In this document: positions 24,101 to 34,923 of the stretch, piece after piece
How positions within the stretch are numbered: the stretch's first letter is position 1
How the letters are laid out: each line of letters starts with the position of its first letter
Origin: Golubevia sp. BC0850
Lineage: Eukaryota > Basidiomycota > Exobasidiomycetes > Golubeviales > Golubeviaceae
Length of the DNA: 64,000 nt
Assembly (NCBI GenBank): GCA_012976225.1
Contig: JAAVVG010000009.1
Location: forward strand, 682,001 to 746,000
Direction of reading: 5' to 3'
Translations under genes and position numbers: made by a program
Notes under the pieces: generated by a model
What the model saw: only the letters and a program-made list of their open reading frames with translations
Told to the model about the DNA's origin: nothing
Database searches by the model: none

Positions 24101-24592
24101 CCATCCTCATTCTCCAAAGTTGAAGATGTAGCTTCTTCTTCTAGAAATCCTTCTCAAGTGTTACAATCAAGACCAAATCTCAGTAGACCAAGTTCGATCA
24201 ACATCAATCCTGATTACAACTCTTCAGATGACGAATCTCAAACACCTTTCTCTTCAACTTCGAACGCAACTTCCTCTTCTCCTCCTTCAAAGCTCAGAAG
24301 GCGAAGATTGTCTCTGGATGAATCTATGACTCCGGGTTCAGTCAAAGATGATCCGTCGTTCAGAAAGGAGAGGCTCTCGAAGAATGCAGCGGGAAGTGAT
24401 AATCAGTATAAGAAGCTGCTGGTCGAGGAAAACACGCTACTTCAAAGGAGAAGGTTCGATGTTCTGGATGATCTAGGGCAGAGTACCAGTGCTCTACATT
24501 CAGACGATGACGAAGATGAGGATGGAGACGGAAGTGGGTTGAAAGAAAGCGTGGAGGGTTTGCAGGACGAGAAAGCCAGGGTTCCGATTTGA
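21190..24592 (+). CDS. Hormone-sensitive-lipase-type alpha/beta hydrolase with long disordered insert and tail
   Basis: Exons 21190-21192 (the ATG alone), 21269-21649 and 21761-24592 join in phase to 1071 residues. An N-terminal block (RVTWIVTALDAGFATAM, then RDIASIFFSIYYLIYA) is likely membrane-associated. The hydrolase core has an oxyanion motif DFPGGGF (about 132-138), nucleophile GDSAGG (Ser about 226), acid in CGEKDPICDD (about 605) and His in GWSHGFLQM (about 679). About 380 residues separate Ser and Asp, far more than the usual ~100, because of a Ser/Arg/Lys-rich low-complexity insert (about 270-530). A further ~390-residue disordered tail follows. Family role: neutral lipid or acyl-ester hydrolysis; substrate not known. 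The long charged insert and tail may serve regulation by phosphorylation, which is inference. Confidence 0.88.
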
Positions 24593-25306
24593 AGTGAAAG
24601 TGAGTAAGCAGCAACCGAATAAAGCTGCTTTTGTGGATCTGTAGCTCATTCCACCTTTTTGGTTCTCTGAATCGCTGTCGCAGCAGGCTTTGAGGATACA
24701 TTCAGCAACAAAATCGATCAAAAAAACGAGTAATCAAACAGTCCAAGCAATCTTAGAGTTCCATCCCTTTTAGAAATCTTGCTTGCATTTCTTTTCTTTC
24801 AGCATCTCTAACGACCTCAAAACACCCCGAGAAATCGAATCAATCGATAGTATGCGGTCACAAACGCAACTTCAAATCAACAAATGTCGCAAGCAATTAA
24901 GTACATAAACATCCTTTCCTTCAAGTTTCACACTCTTGGTTCGATCTTTCGTTTCGAAGCTTCTCAGTTCTTGCCTCACTGTATTTGTTTTCGAAATCTC
25001 AACGAAACCATCGCAACATCGCAACATCCCTGATAGCCCCGCCGCTTTGTGTAGCGACAGCACGTTTTGAAAGTATTGACTTGTTTACCTTTCGTCGTAT
25101 ACGGGCCACACCCCATGCGCATGAGTGAGTGGAGGAACTGCGCTGTGAATGCCTGAAAGACAGGGAAATTCAGGGAGCGGCGCTGACTTTCTCTCGAAGA
25201 GCCAGCCTTTGCCTCAATGCGCTTCTACGATTTTCACGGCATCGATCTGTTGAGAAGGAGGCCCATAATCTCCCTAAAAAACAGTTATCCTCAGAATAGA
25301 AAGGGG
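24593..25306. other. Intergenic, no gene supported
   Basis: 3' flank of the hydrolase and upstream region of the repeat-peptide gene. Only short unsupported ORFs are present. Confidence 0.5.
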
Positions 25307-25314
25307 TATAAAAG
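25307..25314 (+). promoter_or_regulatory. TATA box upstream of repeat-peptide gene
   Basis: TATAAAAG, 180 bp upstream of the ATG at 25487 and followed by a long C/T-rich tract (25340-25400). Its counterpart at 11249 stands before the related small secreted gene. Confidence 0.55.
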
Positions 25315-25486
25315 AGAGAGGTTCATCTTTGTTCACGTCTTTTCTTCTTTCCTTTCCCTAACTCGACGTTCTTCTTCTTCTATCCTTCTTCTTCTTCTTC
25401 AAGTTTCACATAGTCAGCAGGTCTGCTATTCATTTTTCAATTTCCCATTCTTTGCAAGTCACCCATTTTTAGTCAACTCATTCCAA

Positions 25487-26217
25487 ATGCAACTTCAACT
25501 TTCGACTCTAGCCTTGGCTTTGCCCCTAGGAGCGGCCATCGTTGCTGCAGCTCCCCTTCCTATCTCCGAGGCGAGCTACAGGGCTGAATGCTCTGCTCAC
25601 ACAGTATTCCTATCTCAAAGTGCATCTGTCTGACCTTCACTCTCATCTGTCAATCCTCCCTTCAGGAAAAGCGTCTCTCTGTTCACAATTCGTTCAGAAA
25701 TTTCAGATTCGATGAGCCCTATCACAACGAAAGACGTCTGTCGGTCCACAATCCTTTCAGAAACTTCAAGCTTGATGAGCCTTATCACTACCATACTGAA
25801 CGTGCCTTCGATGGACTCGAGCGCAGGGATCTTCAAGTAAGTGATTCAGTAAACTGCAGATCCTTTGCGTCCTGATTTCGACTAGCCTGATTTCGTTCTT
25901 CTTTCTTACCGTTTGGGTCTTTCTGTCGGTTCACAGGAAAGAGCTATTATCAACTCTCTCACTAGAATGAGCGTAACTGGTGCATTCAAAGTAGCCAGAT
26001 TTCTCAAGAAGGTGGTCGGCAAGGAGGCTCTTCAGAGGAGAGATCTAGAAGTGAGTTGCCTTCTTCTATTGTCGACTCAAACCAAACCGGTACTAATGAA
26101 GACTCTTGCCCTCTTCTCTGATGACCCCAATCACAGTCAATTATGGACCTTCTTTCGCAAGACAATCACGAAGCTCGTAGCGTCTCCCATCCAGATCTTG
26201 ACTTGCTGGGACTGTGA
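25487..26217 (+). CDS. Secreted tandem-repeat peptide precursor with Kex2-type sites
   Basis: Four phase-0 exons (25487-25603, 25666-25836, 25937-26050, 26137-26217) encode 160 residues. Residues 1-22 are a signal peptide (MQLQLSTLALALPLGAAIVA, then AAP). Exon 2 opens with EKR and contains two tandem units: RLSVHNSFRNFRFDEPYHNER and RLSVHNPFRNFKLDEPYH plus YHTER. Dibasic KR/RR pairs bound them, with further RR sites in LERRDLQ and LQRRDLE. Exon 3 encodes an amphipathic segment ending VARFLKKVVGK. The pattern of signal peptide, repeat and dibasic sites is that of precursors cut by Kex2 into several peptides, known for mating factors, dikaritin-type RiPPs and fungal repeat-containing secreted proteins. 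No known core sequence was recognised. The gene sits beside a membrane protein and the hydrolase, with no obvious modifying enzyme nearby. Confidence 0.7.
25672..25803 (+). repeat. Two tandem coding repeats of 63 and 69 bp
   Basis: Unit 1 at 25672-25734 and unit 2 at 25735-25803. The shared protein core is RLSVHN-x-FRNF-x-x-DEPYH; the copies differ mainly at third codon positions plus an insertion at the end of unit 2, so the duplication is not recent and the protein sequence appears selected. Confidence 0.8.
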
Positions 26218-26896
26218 GCTAGGGTTCAGTTCTTTGAACAGTGTTTCTGTTCTTGAGACAGCTTCTACATTTCTTTCTTATTTGCAACCCCCTGTGAAGC
26301 GTGAATTGCTGAAGGAGAACCCATTTGTATCAGAAGTTTCTCGCGTTGTTGTTGTACTCGCTTCAAGAGACTTGAGAGACTGGATCCACCCCTCTATACG
26401 CCGCAGGTAGGAATTTGAGTCCAACGATCAGCTTGATTTGAAACCAATTAGCCGTATTACTTAACTTGGCAGCTTGAGACATATATACATAGATGATATG
26501 CTCTCACCTCAAAGAGTGTTTCCATTAAAGCATTGATCGTTGTCGCCAGAAATCGCATCTCCTAAACCCTTCCTAATTTCAAAGAATGCGAATGTACATA
26601 GGATAACGGTCTTGACAATCTGACCGGAAAGGGTATGACAGAAGTGGTTTCGATGGGGTAAAGAAGAAAGACTAGTAACGAAGGGCAGAAGCAGAATGTT
26701 GAAACAAAGGGGGGAAGGTTCAAAACATGCACAATAAGATCGAACTTGACGGTGCCTTTAGGGAGTAGACTGAGAAACATGGACAACGGAACCTATCTTG
26801 ATTGGTTTTGAGCTCGGTCGTCAGAAGCAGAGAAGGAGAAGGCTGACTAAACTTGAATTTGAGAGTATGAATATCTGCTTGATCTGATTCTTCACC
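26218..26896. other. Convergent intergenic region
   Basis: Lies between the stops of the repeat-peptide gene (plus) and the membrane protein (minus). ORF at 26562-26786 (minus) has no supporting features. Confidence 0.5.
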
Positions 26897-28776
26897 TTAA
26901 CGAACATCATCTCCAACTTGGTTTCCTTCGACATCTGCAGGAATTGCTTCTCCAACTTCCTCGGTAGCTTCTGACGCGTTGACGACTTGAGCTTGATTCT
27001 TGCTCCAACGACCGTATGGAAGAGGAATCTCATCGGTTCCGTTGTTTGGCTCTCCTGCTCTATCTAAAGGTCCGGAATCAGTGTGTTGAATCAGAGTTCT
27101 ACTTGCTTCAGGGTCTCTCATTGCATTCTCTTCGACGCCTTTTCCTTGAGTCGGTTGATTAAATCTTCCTCCGTCTCCCATGACTGATTCCACGATGTTG
27201 GTAGTTCTGAGACGATAAGTTGCAGCTGAGGGATTTGGCTCGTGGTCGTTGACGACTTGAGTGCTTGCATTTGGAGAGTCAGGGCCTGGACTGTCAACAT
27301 CATCGGTAGGTTCGAAGAAGTGCTCTCCGAAAGACGAGAAAGTCGGATTTGGAGCTGAAGCATCGTTTGAAGAAGTACTTCTAGGTGCTCCGGAGGTTGA
27401 TCCTCCAGCGCTTAGGCTATCTGTAATTGAGAGAGGTCCAGTGTTTGGCGAGGATGGAGAAGCACTTGATTGGAACTCGAAAGGAGTGATGGAACTGGAT
27501 GAAAGAACAGACGTGGCTTGTCAACTTCCATGCTCGAGCTACAAGAGACAACAAATATGCCGAGATATTCACTAAGTTTGACTCATCTCTCTTCCAATTG
27601 AACCCAATTCGGCGTTCCCATCCTCATCTCCATCGAGATCCATAAATCTGTTTTCTTCCTTTCTAGCTTCGTCTCTGGCTTTGATCTTCTTTCTTCTGTA
27701 GAGCAAAAAGACGACAAGGAGTACGAGTAGAACTCCAGCAGCTATAGCCCCTCCAATAACTCCACCAATCAGATTCCCACGAGATGAGGACTTGTTACGA
27801 ACCGGCTTTCCATCCAAGTCGACTGCACCAGGTAAATCTTCGAAAGCTGCAACCTTTCCACTGACTGGCAGTCTTAGCTGATAGTTTGAATTGGCTAGTT
27901 GGTAACCTTCTTCCAGACAAGATGTGTCGTTGGATTCGCCAGCTGTTAACACATCAGTGCTACCGCCAGTTCCTCCTCCTGAAGCGTCACCTACGATCAT
28001 TTGATACTTGGTTCCGGCTTTGAATGGAAGAACAGAGGTGTAGAAGAATGGATAATCGTCGATACCTGAAGCTGTTTCTGGAACATTGACTGTGATTGGA
28101 ATTCCTTGATATGGTAACCAGGTAATAGTGAATGGCGGAGTTGGGACAGCTCCATCCGTGGTGGCGTAGAAAGCCACTTGCTTACATTGAGAGTAGTTGC
28201 GGGACTCTTCCTCGGTCGTCCATCCTTCCGCTTCAGCAGCAAAGTACCAAGTTGGAAAGTCACTGAAATAGGCACAGGTTCCATTGGTTGAACGAGCGAT
28301 TGTCTCACTACGAGCTGGAAATGAAGATTGAGAACAGGGAAAGGAAAAAGAGAATCAGGAAAAAGAAAAGCAAAAAAAGACAAGTTGAGAAAAAAGAGAA
28401 GAAATGGGAATGAACGTGATTGCCATCCCTTAGCTAGAAAGGAGTCTGACCCATCCAAGTTTTCTACTCACAACTGTTTCCGTTTCCCAGGTTGTCTGAG
28501 ATAGCTATGATGTACTGCATTACTTCGGGTCCATTGCGAAGAACGTTGTATTGAAAAGGCTGGTCTTCAGGATACGAAGCATTGAGTTGGAAATCTTCGA
28601 TAGTGCCATTTAAACCATTGATCCAAATGACGTAAGGATATCCACCTTCAACTCTTTTGAAATTAATGTTCAAAGGAATACATTCCAAGGAGAGAGTGTA
28701 CTCGAAGGGCAGATCGGCTGAAACTGAGATGAGGTTTAGAAACAGAGTGGCAAGGCAAAGTAGAACGAGAGAGAAC
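26897..28776 (-). CDS. Single-pass type I membrane protein, function unknown (first exon unresolved)
   Basis: Supported exons are 28776-28472, 28314-27573 and 27494-26897, joined in phase. The first of these begins with the hydrophobic core of a signal peptide (FYFALPLCFLNLISVSA), followed by an extracellular beta-rich region with sequons and paired cysteines (ECIPLNINF, NGTCAYF, SQCKQVAFYATT). A Gly/Ala-rich transmembrane helix (GGVIGGAIAAGVLLVLLVVF) is followed by RRKKIK and a ~240-residue Ser/Asn-rich cytoplasmic tail. This architecture is common among fungal surface sensors. The start codon is uncertain: an ATG directly before a GTGAGT donor lies at 28946-28944, but splicing to 28776 is one base out of phase, which a single-base difference in a run of four T at about 28740 would repair. 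Confidence 0.7.
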
Positions 28777-28946
28777 TGGAGGGAAATGGAAAAGTGTAAA
28801 GTGATAGTGCAGTTAGGTGCAGTTAGTCTTGTGATCAGAAGAGATAAGAAGAACTTGCATAAGAATCGGGAGAAGGTTTAGAGAGAGAGATGAAGAGCTT
28901 TTGTGACGTTGAACTCCGGATGAACGAGACTCTCAAAACTCACCAT

Positions 28947-29820
28947 CTTTGCTGGATTTTGAAGTAGATGATGTTGAGAATTGGAAAAAATCATCCTGCT
29001 TACACCCAGAAAACAGAGCTTCGTTGCTTTGGGTCAGTGAAGAAGAGAGAGTAGAGAAGAAGAAAGCTGTGTCGCGACTCTACAATAAGTAGTGTAAATA
29101 TCTGATCTCGACGGAGTTCGATAGTACGCCCCTTTCTCGCTTCAAGGATTGAACAGACAGGACAAGAGAGAAACGATTCGATTTGTTCATAAGAAATCTA
29201 AGTAACAAGAAGTAGAAAGTGAGAAATGTAAAGGGTGGTAAAAGATAAAGCGACTCATGTTCAAAGGAAGCAAACGAATCTCTTCTCTTCACAGACTTCA
29301 TCCCCTCTTCCCTTTACATTAGGAGGACTATTACGCTTGATTTTGTGGTTTTGAATTTAGAAGAAACTTAGATTCCCTCTGTATGATTGCAGACGATGAA
29401 AATAGAAAAGGAATCGTCAGTTTCTGTCTTCGATATCTCTCGATGGGATCCCAACTTGACTTTCGCCATCTTGAGACTTTGGAGAAATTCCCGAGAGTCC
29501 TTCGGTATTCTTTCCCAAGAGAGTGAGAGGGGGAACGATCGCTCTCCGTCAAGGAATCCAGATCGTTTTAGATGAGAGGAAAATAAGCTCTTCTTGAAGG
29601 TGTGTCTCTCTTGCCGTAGATCATTCAAAGACTGAGCGGAACCAGAAATGTGACCTTCCTAAGGGAGCCCCTTCCCTCTGTGCTCTTTCCTGAAACCCAA
29701 CTTGGGCTTTCCAAGAACCCTAACCTCTTATCTTCTCTTCCAGCCTTCAAACCCTTCATTGTGCCAGCTTTCTCCCGCCTTCTGATCCCATAAACTAACT
29801 GCAGCTCCCCAAAGAGCAAG
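28947..29820. other. Intergenic, no gene supported
   Basis: Upstream of the membrane protein and downstream of ATP5. Several overlapping short ORFs lack splice signals and recognisable content. Confidence 0.5.
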
Positions 29821-31008
29821 TCACTCACGTTTCAACAAAGCATTCAATTGTCCAACTCTTGAAGAGACACTGAGGTCGACGGTCTTGTCACCGAAGTCGA
29901 TCTTCAAACCACCTTGAATGGAAGGGTTGACTTTGGATTCGATCTTGATCGTCTTTCCACCTCTGGAAGCAGCGATTTGAGAGGCTTTGAGAGCGGCTTC
30001 TAGACGCTTCTGAAGGGTTGAATCGAGAGGCTGAGAAGGAGGAAGGGTAGGAGAGGGATTTGAGGTGTGAGTTCGGGAGATACTTGAAGGGAGAGTTCTG
30101 AAAGATGTGAAGGCATGAATTTTGAAAGTCTTTGAAGGGGAACAAATGAAGATGGCAGAGCCAGCCGGATATTTAAATGAAGGAAGAGACAGGAAGCTTC
30201 CTGCTCTAATCAATCTCCTGTCACTTGACGGGCTAGATTCCTACTTCCTATGTTCCGATTATCGGAACGAAGAGTCTCATAAAATCCAATTCTATTTGTA
30301 GATTGTACTCACGGCAGCAGTAGTAACGACGACCTCAACTTCTCCACGATGAGCAGACATGAGTTGCTTGAAACCATCGATGACCTTCTCAGTGTCACCT
30401 AGACGACCGTTCTCAGCCAAAACTTCGAATAAGTTACTGCATTATACCAAGATCAGTGTGAAAAGGTGAAAAGAAGGAGATTACGAAGAAGATGAGTGAC
30501 TTGAGATCTCGCTCGAACTTCCTCTGTCCAAGTTCTGCTCCACCGTCCCCTCAAGAATAGCTGTTGCTCCAAATTACACCGAAATAATCTTGAAGCATCA
30601 AAGCTTTTCCTGACGATCTTGGCAACATCACTTGCCCGTTCTGCATGTTGATATCTCCTTCTCCGATACTAACCGAGTGATTTGATCTGGTTTGCCAGAG
30701 AAGAGACCATCCAATCCAGAAGTTCTCTCCTTTACACTCAAGGTTGGGTTTTCAATGAAAGATTTAAGTTTAGCACTGTCTTTGTTCTTTGAGCTTAAAG
30801 CTTGAGCGACTTGTTCCAAATCCTTCTCTAATTTCTCTAGAGTCTTTGAATCCTTTTGAAGAGCAGCAACGTAGGCAGAAGAAGCGTACTTTCCTGGAAG
30901 ACCGTTCAATTGAAGAGGTGGCCTGATAGCGTTGGAAGAAGAAGTAGCGTAGCTACGAACTGCTGAGGATACGCGAGGTAAACTGGTTCTAGCTGAGGAG
31001 GAGATCAT
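29821..31008 (-). CDS. ATP5: Mitochondrial ATP synthase OSCP/delta subunit (Atp5)
   Basis: Exons 31008-30674, 30436-30313 and 30030-29821 encode 222 residues, close to the usual family length. The start MISSSARTSLPRVSSAVRSY is a basic, Ser-rich mitochondrial presequence. Family blocks are present: LNGLPGKYASSAYVAA near the mature N-terminus, NLFEVLAENGRL in the middle, and the C-terminal signature in which a GG...GLKIDFGDKTVDLSV segment precedes SSRVGQLNALL. OSCP joins the F1 head to the peripheral stalk. An upstream in-frame ATG exists at 31062, but the one at 31008 gives the better presequence. The gene is divergent from eIF3c, 146 bp apart. Confidence 0.93.
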
Positions 31009-31154
31009 GATGATGAGCGATAGGGATGATGATGGGGCAGAGAGAGAGGGGTTGCTATACACAGCAGGCCAGCTCTTTTCTTCCTGCCCAACAGCTTCTG
31101 CTTCTCAAAACCCTCATCCTCATCTTTAAAACCCTTCAAGAAACTACTTCAATT

Positions 31155-34100
31155 ATGTCAGGTAGATTCTTCCGTTCAGCTGATTCAGATTCAGACTCTG
31201 ATTCTTCTTCTGAGGAGGAGGAGGTCATGTCCTCTGACGAAGAAGGTTCTCAAGCTGCAGATTCAAAACCTCAAAAAACCGCCAAACAATCTCGTTTCCT
31301 TAAGGATGATGGAGACGATTCAGATGACGATTCAGATGACGACGACGATGATGATTCAGACGATGAAGATGCTGCCAAACCTGCTGCAGGAGCTAAACCT
31401 GGAATGTCAAGGTTCATGAGAGGTGCTTCTGACGATTCAGATTCGGATGATGATGATGTTAAGAAAGTCATCAAATCTGCTAAGGACAAGAGATTCGACG
31501 AAGTAGATGCTGTCATCAAGAACATTGAGAATGCTCAAAGGATTGGTGATTGGGTTGCTATTGCCAAAGGTGAGTATCCACAGCAGAAGGAAGCTAAGGT
31601 GAAAAAAGGTTGTAAGATGTGGAAGGATGAAGATCGTCGTGCCTTCTGCTACGGACACCGTGCTCAGACATTCAGAAAGAGCTACGCATTTAACTGGGAA
31701 TGGACTGCCTTGCTCTTGTCTTGGAGTCTGGATACTGAGCAGCCTTCCTCTTCCTCCCCCCCCCCTCTCACAGACTACGATGCTCTCCTACGTCTTATCG
31801 AGCGTCAACGTAATGTCAATGAACCAATTCCATCTTCTTTCATCAAACTGTTACCTTCCTTGGAGGAATACCTTAACAAATCTATCGCAGAGGAGAAGAA
31901 CGCAAAGAAGAAGATGAAGGCTCCAAACGCTAAAGCCATGAATGGAATGAAGCAGAAGTTGAAGAAGACTCTCAAGGACAATGAGACTGAGGTAGAGAAG
32001 TTCAAGCAGGTTAGTTCATGACCGAGAAATCGAAGGAAGAGAGATGGGACATGGTGGAGAGGCGACGTGAGAAGTTTGGAACCAGGGAGCGTCTCCTTTG
32101 GAAGAGCTGTGAGAAGGAGTGTGAATCGGATTTAGCAGAAAAATTAGATTTCAGAAGTCAAAGGAACTCTGTGGGGACAGGCGATTTGGGAAGCATCGAT
32201 CTCTCTCTACCCTCCAGAGAGATGGCTCCCTCTACTCTGGAGTCTGTGTCAACGGTTCATACTGCATTTGTCCTGAAGTCTCAGTATCTGACTTTCTGTT
32301 TCTTCGTCACTTTCTTCCTCATCTTCACTGCCTCTAGGATCCAGAAGCCTTCGAAGCCGAAGCTCAAGCAGCTCTAGCTCCAGTTCCCGCCGCCTCCTCT
32401 GCTCCTCGTCGTGCGCGCGCTGCTGCCGGTGAAGAAGATGAACAGGGAGAAGAAGATGAAGATTTCCAAACCGTCGGTCGTGGAGGCAAGTCTCTACTCT
32501 TGACTTCTGAAGGACTCTTCAAATCTCTAGCTGCAGTCATGGAAGCCAGAGGACGTAAATCCACCGATCGTTCAGAGCAAGTTCAAATTCTATGCAAACT
32601 TTTGGAAGTAGCAGTCTCTCCTTATCAAAAGATCAGAGTCTTGTTAGCTTTGATCGCCGCTAGATTCGACTACAACCCATCGGCTTCAACTCACATGCCT
32701 TCTAACATGTGGGATTCGGCTAGAAAGGAAACCGACTTACTTCTGAAAACTCTTCATGAAGATCCATCCTATGTGGTTAGAGAGGAGACTGACGATTACG
32801 ACGATTCTATCGATAGACTACCCAATCAAAATGAAGAAGGACCAGTCGTCGCTGTCAGAGGAAGCATCATCTCTTTCGTCGATAGATTGGACGACGAATT
32901 CACTAGAAGTCTTCAAAACATCGATCCTCATACCACCGAATACGTAGAAAGGTTATCCGACGAGAAGAGGTTGTACCAAACCATGGTTAGAGCTCAAGTC
33001 TACTTCGAGAAGTCATCCAAGGCCTCTCCTTCAGATTCAAGCAGTGACGCTCTCAGCAGAGTTGTCATGCGTAGGTTGGAACACGTCTACTCGAAGCAGG
33101 ATATCATCATTCAAGCTTTGGAAGCTGCCAACGCCGAAGCTCAGCCAGGTCAAGTCTCAAACATCGTTCCAAACGCTTCCGAGATCTCTCAAGCCGGAGG
33201 TCCAACCAAGTTGATCAGATCTCTCTGCGTTCAGCTCTACAAAGCTCCTGGTGTCGCTGGAGATAGAGCAAAGACTAGAGCCATGCTCTACCACGTCTAC
33301 CATCACGCTCTTCACGCAGACTACCACATCGCCAGAGACATGTTCTTGATGTCTCATCTCCAAGACTCTATCGACATGGCAGACGCAGCCACTCAGATTC
33401 TCTTCAACAGGGTCGTGGTTCAACTCGGAATGTGTGCCTTCCGTCTAGGACTAATCAAGGAATCTCAGTCTTCGCTCAACGAAATCTACGCAACTGGAAG
33501 AGTCAAGGAACTTCTAGCCCAAGGAGTCCAAAGACCTAATGCCTACTCAACTATCACTCCAGAACAAGAGAAGCTAGACAGGCAGAGACAACTTCCCTTC
33601 CACGTTCACATCAATCTCGAACTCTTGGAATGCATCTACCTGGTTTCCTCGATGCTCTTGGAGGTCCCAAACATGGCTTTCGCAGGAGAGGATCCAGAAC
33701 TCAGGAAGAAGATCATCTCAAGAGTCTTCAGAAGAATGCTGGATTACACCGACAGGCAAGTCTTTTCTGGACCTCCAGAGAACACAAGAGACCATATCAT
33801 GCAAGCTACAAAGAGTCTTCAGAATGGTGACTGGAAGGGCTGTATCAAGTTGATTCAAGACATTAAGATTTGGAAGTTGATGCCAGGTTGGGAAGAAGTC
33901 TCGAAGATGTTGGAATTGAGGATTCAAGAAGAAGGATTGAGAACCTACGTTTTCACTTACGCTTCCTACTATTCAAGTGTCAGTCTAGAACATCTATCAA
34001 CTACCTTCGATCTCCCTCTCAAGACAGTCAGATCTCTAGTCTCAAAGATGATCTGGAATGAAGAATTAGCTGCCAGTCTAGACACAGTGACGGTACCAAT

Positions 34101-34440
34101 CGATTCAACTTCTGAAGCTTCATCAAACTCTAGTAACACCACTACAAGAGCCATCATCGTTCTACACAAGAATGAAAGATCAAAGGTTCAACAACTTTCT
34201 CAAACTTTATCTGAAAGGGTTAACTCTATGTTGGAACAAAACGAGAGATCTTTGGATCAAATCGTTGGTGAAGGTCAACAATCTAGGACTAATACTTCTG
34301 GTGGAGAGAGAAGTGAAAGGAATGATCAATCAGGCCCTCGAAGGGAAGGTAGAAGTGGACGAGGAGGTAGGGGAGGGAATCGCGGCGGGAGGGGAAGAGC
34401 TCAATTCCAGGCTTTGGCCAGTTTGGGCCAGAAGGTATAA
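31155..34440 (+). CDS. NIP1: Translation initiation factor eIF3 subunit c (Nip1)
   Basis: Exons 31155-31569, 31774-32009 and 32338-34440 encode 917 residues. The N-terminus has the typical start MSGRFFR followed by long acidic Ser/Asp/Glu tracts. Family blocks include RIGDWVAIAKDYDALLRL across the first splice, YQKIRVLLALIAARFDYN, RAMLYHVYHHALHADY, and a C-terminal PCI domain with SVSLEHLSTTFDLP and VRSLVSKMIWNEEL. The C-terminus is RGG-rich. The protein is a core eIF3 subunit and contacts eIF1 and eIF5. The first intron (204 nt) is a multiple of three without a stop, so its retention would insert 68 residues; intron 2 (328 nt) is long for this window. Confidence 0.95.
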
Positions 34441-34923
34441 GCTATCAGTTCTTCAGGCCTCCATTCCAAAAATTTCATGACTCCACCCCTTACACTATTG
34501 CTCCTTACCTCGCATTTCCTCCCACTCTTTCCCCAACACCACCCAAAAAAAAGCGATTCGTGCTGCTGTTTGTTGTCCAATTGCCGCATGTTCTAGGTCT
34601 CTTTTCCCCACTTTATTCTTTGGCTCTCGACTCTCTTTTCTTCTCAGTGTATTGTGACGTAAACATTCGAAAGCATATTCTCTCGACTTTCCTCTGCGTG
34701 GGCCCATCAGATACTCTTCATGCGAAAACCCAACCGCTCAGCGCTCAGCGCTCAGCACTCGCAAGTAAAGATTTGTGAGGCTCTTATTAGTCCTCTGTTG
34801 GAACTTGGACCGAACACCGAAACCTTGGGCCGCGAGTGCGACGTGCCACGTAAGCTGATCCTAAAGCGGTTCAGCTACAAAAGGAGGTGACTTCGTTCTT
34901 TGTTTCCTCAGAAATCAATCATC
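34441..34923. other. Intergenic, no gene supported
   Basis: 3' flank of eIF3c and promoter of the aldo/keto reductase. A short direct repeat CAGCGCTCAGCGCTCAGCACTC lies near 34738-34760; nothing else is evident. Confidence 0.5.

Noticed and set aside
25487-26217. Repeat precursor as a basidiomycete lipopeptide mating pheromone
   Set aside because: Those precursors lack a signal peptide and end in a CaaX box; this one has a signal peptide and ends LDLLGL.
29080-29820. Several overlapping short ORFs on both strands
   Set aside because: None has recognisable content, and all lie between two well-defined genes.
34738-34760. CAGCGCT direct repeats as a regulatory array
   Set aside because: Only two exact copies and one variant; too short to support.
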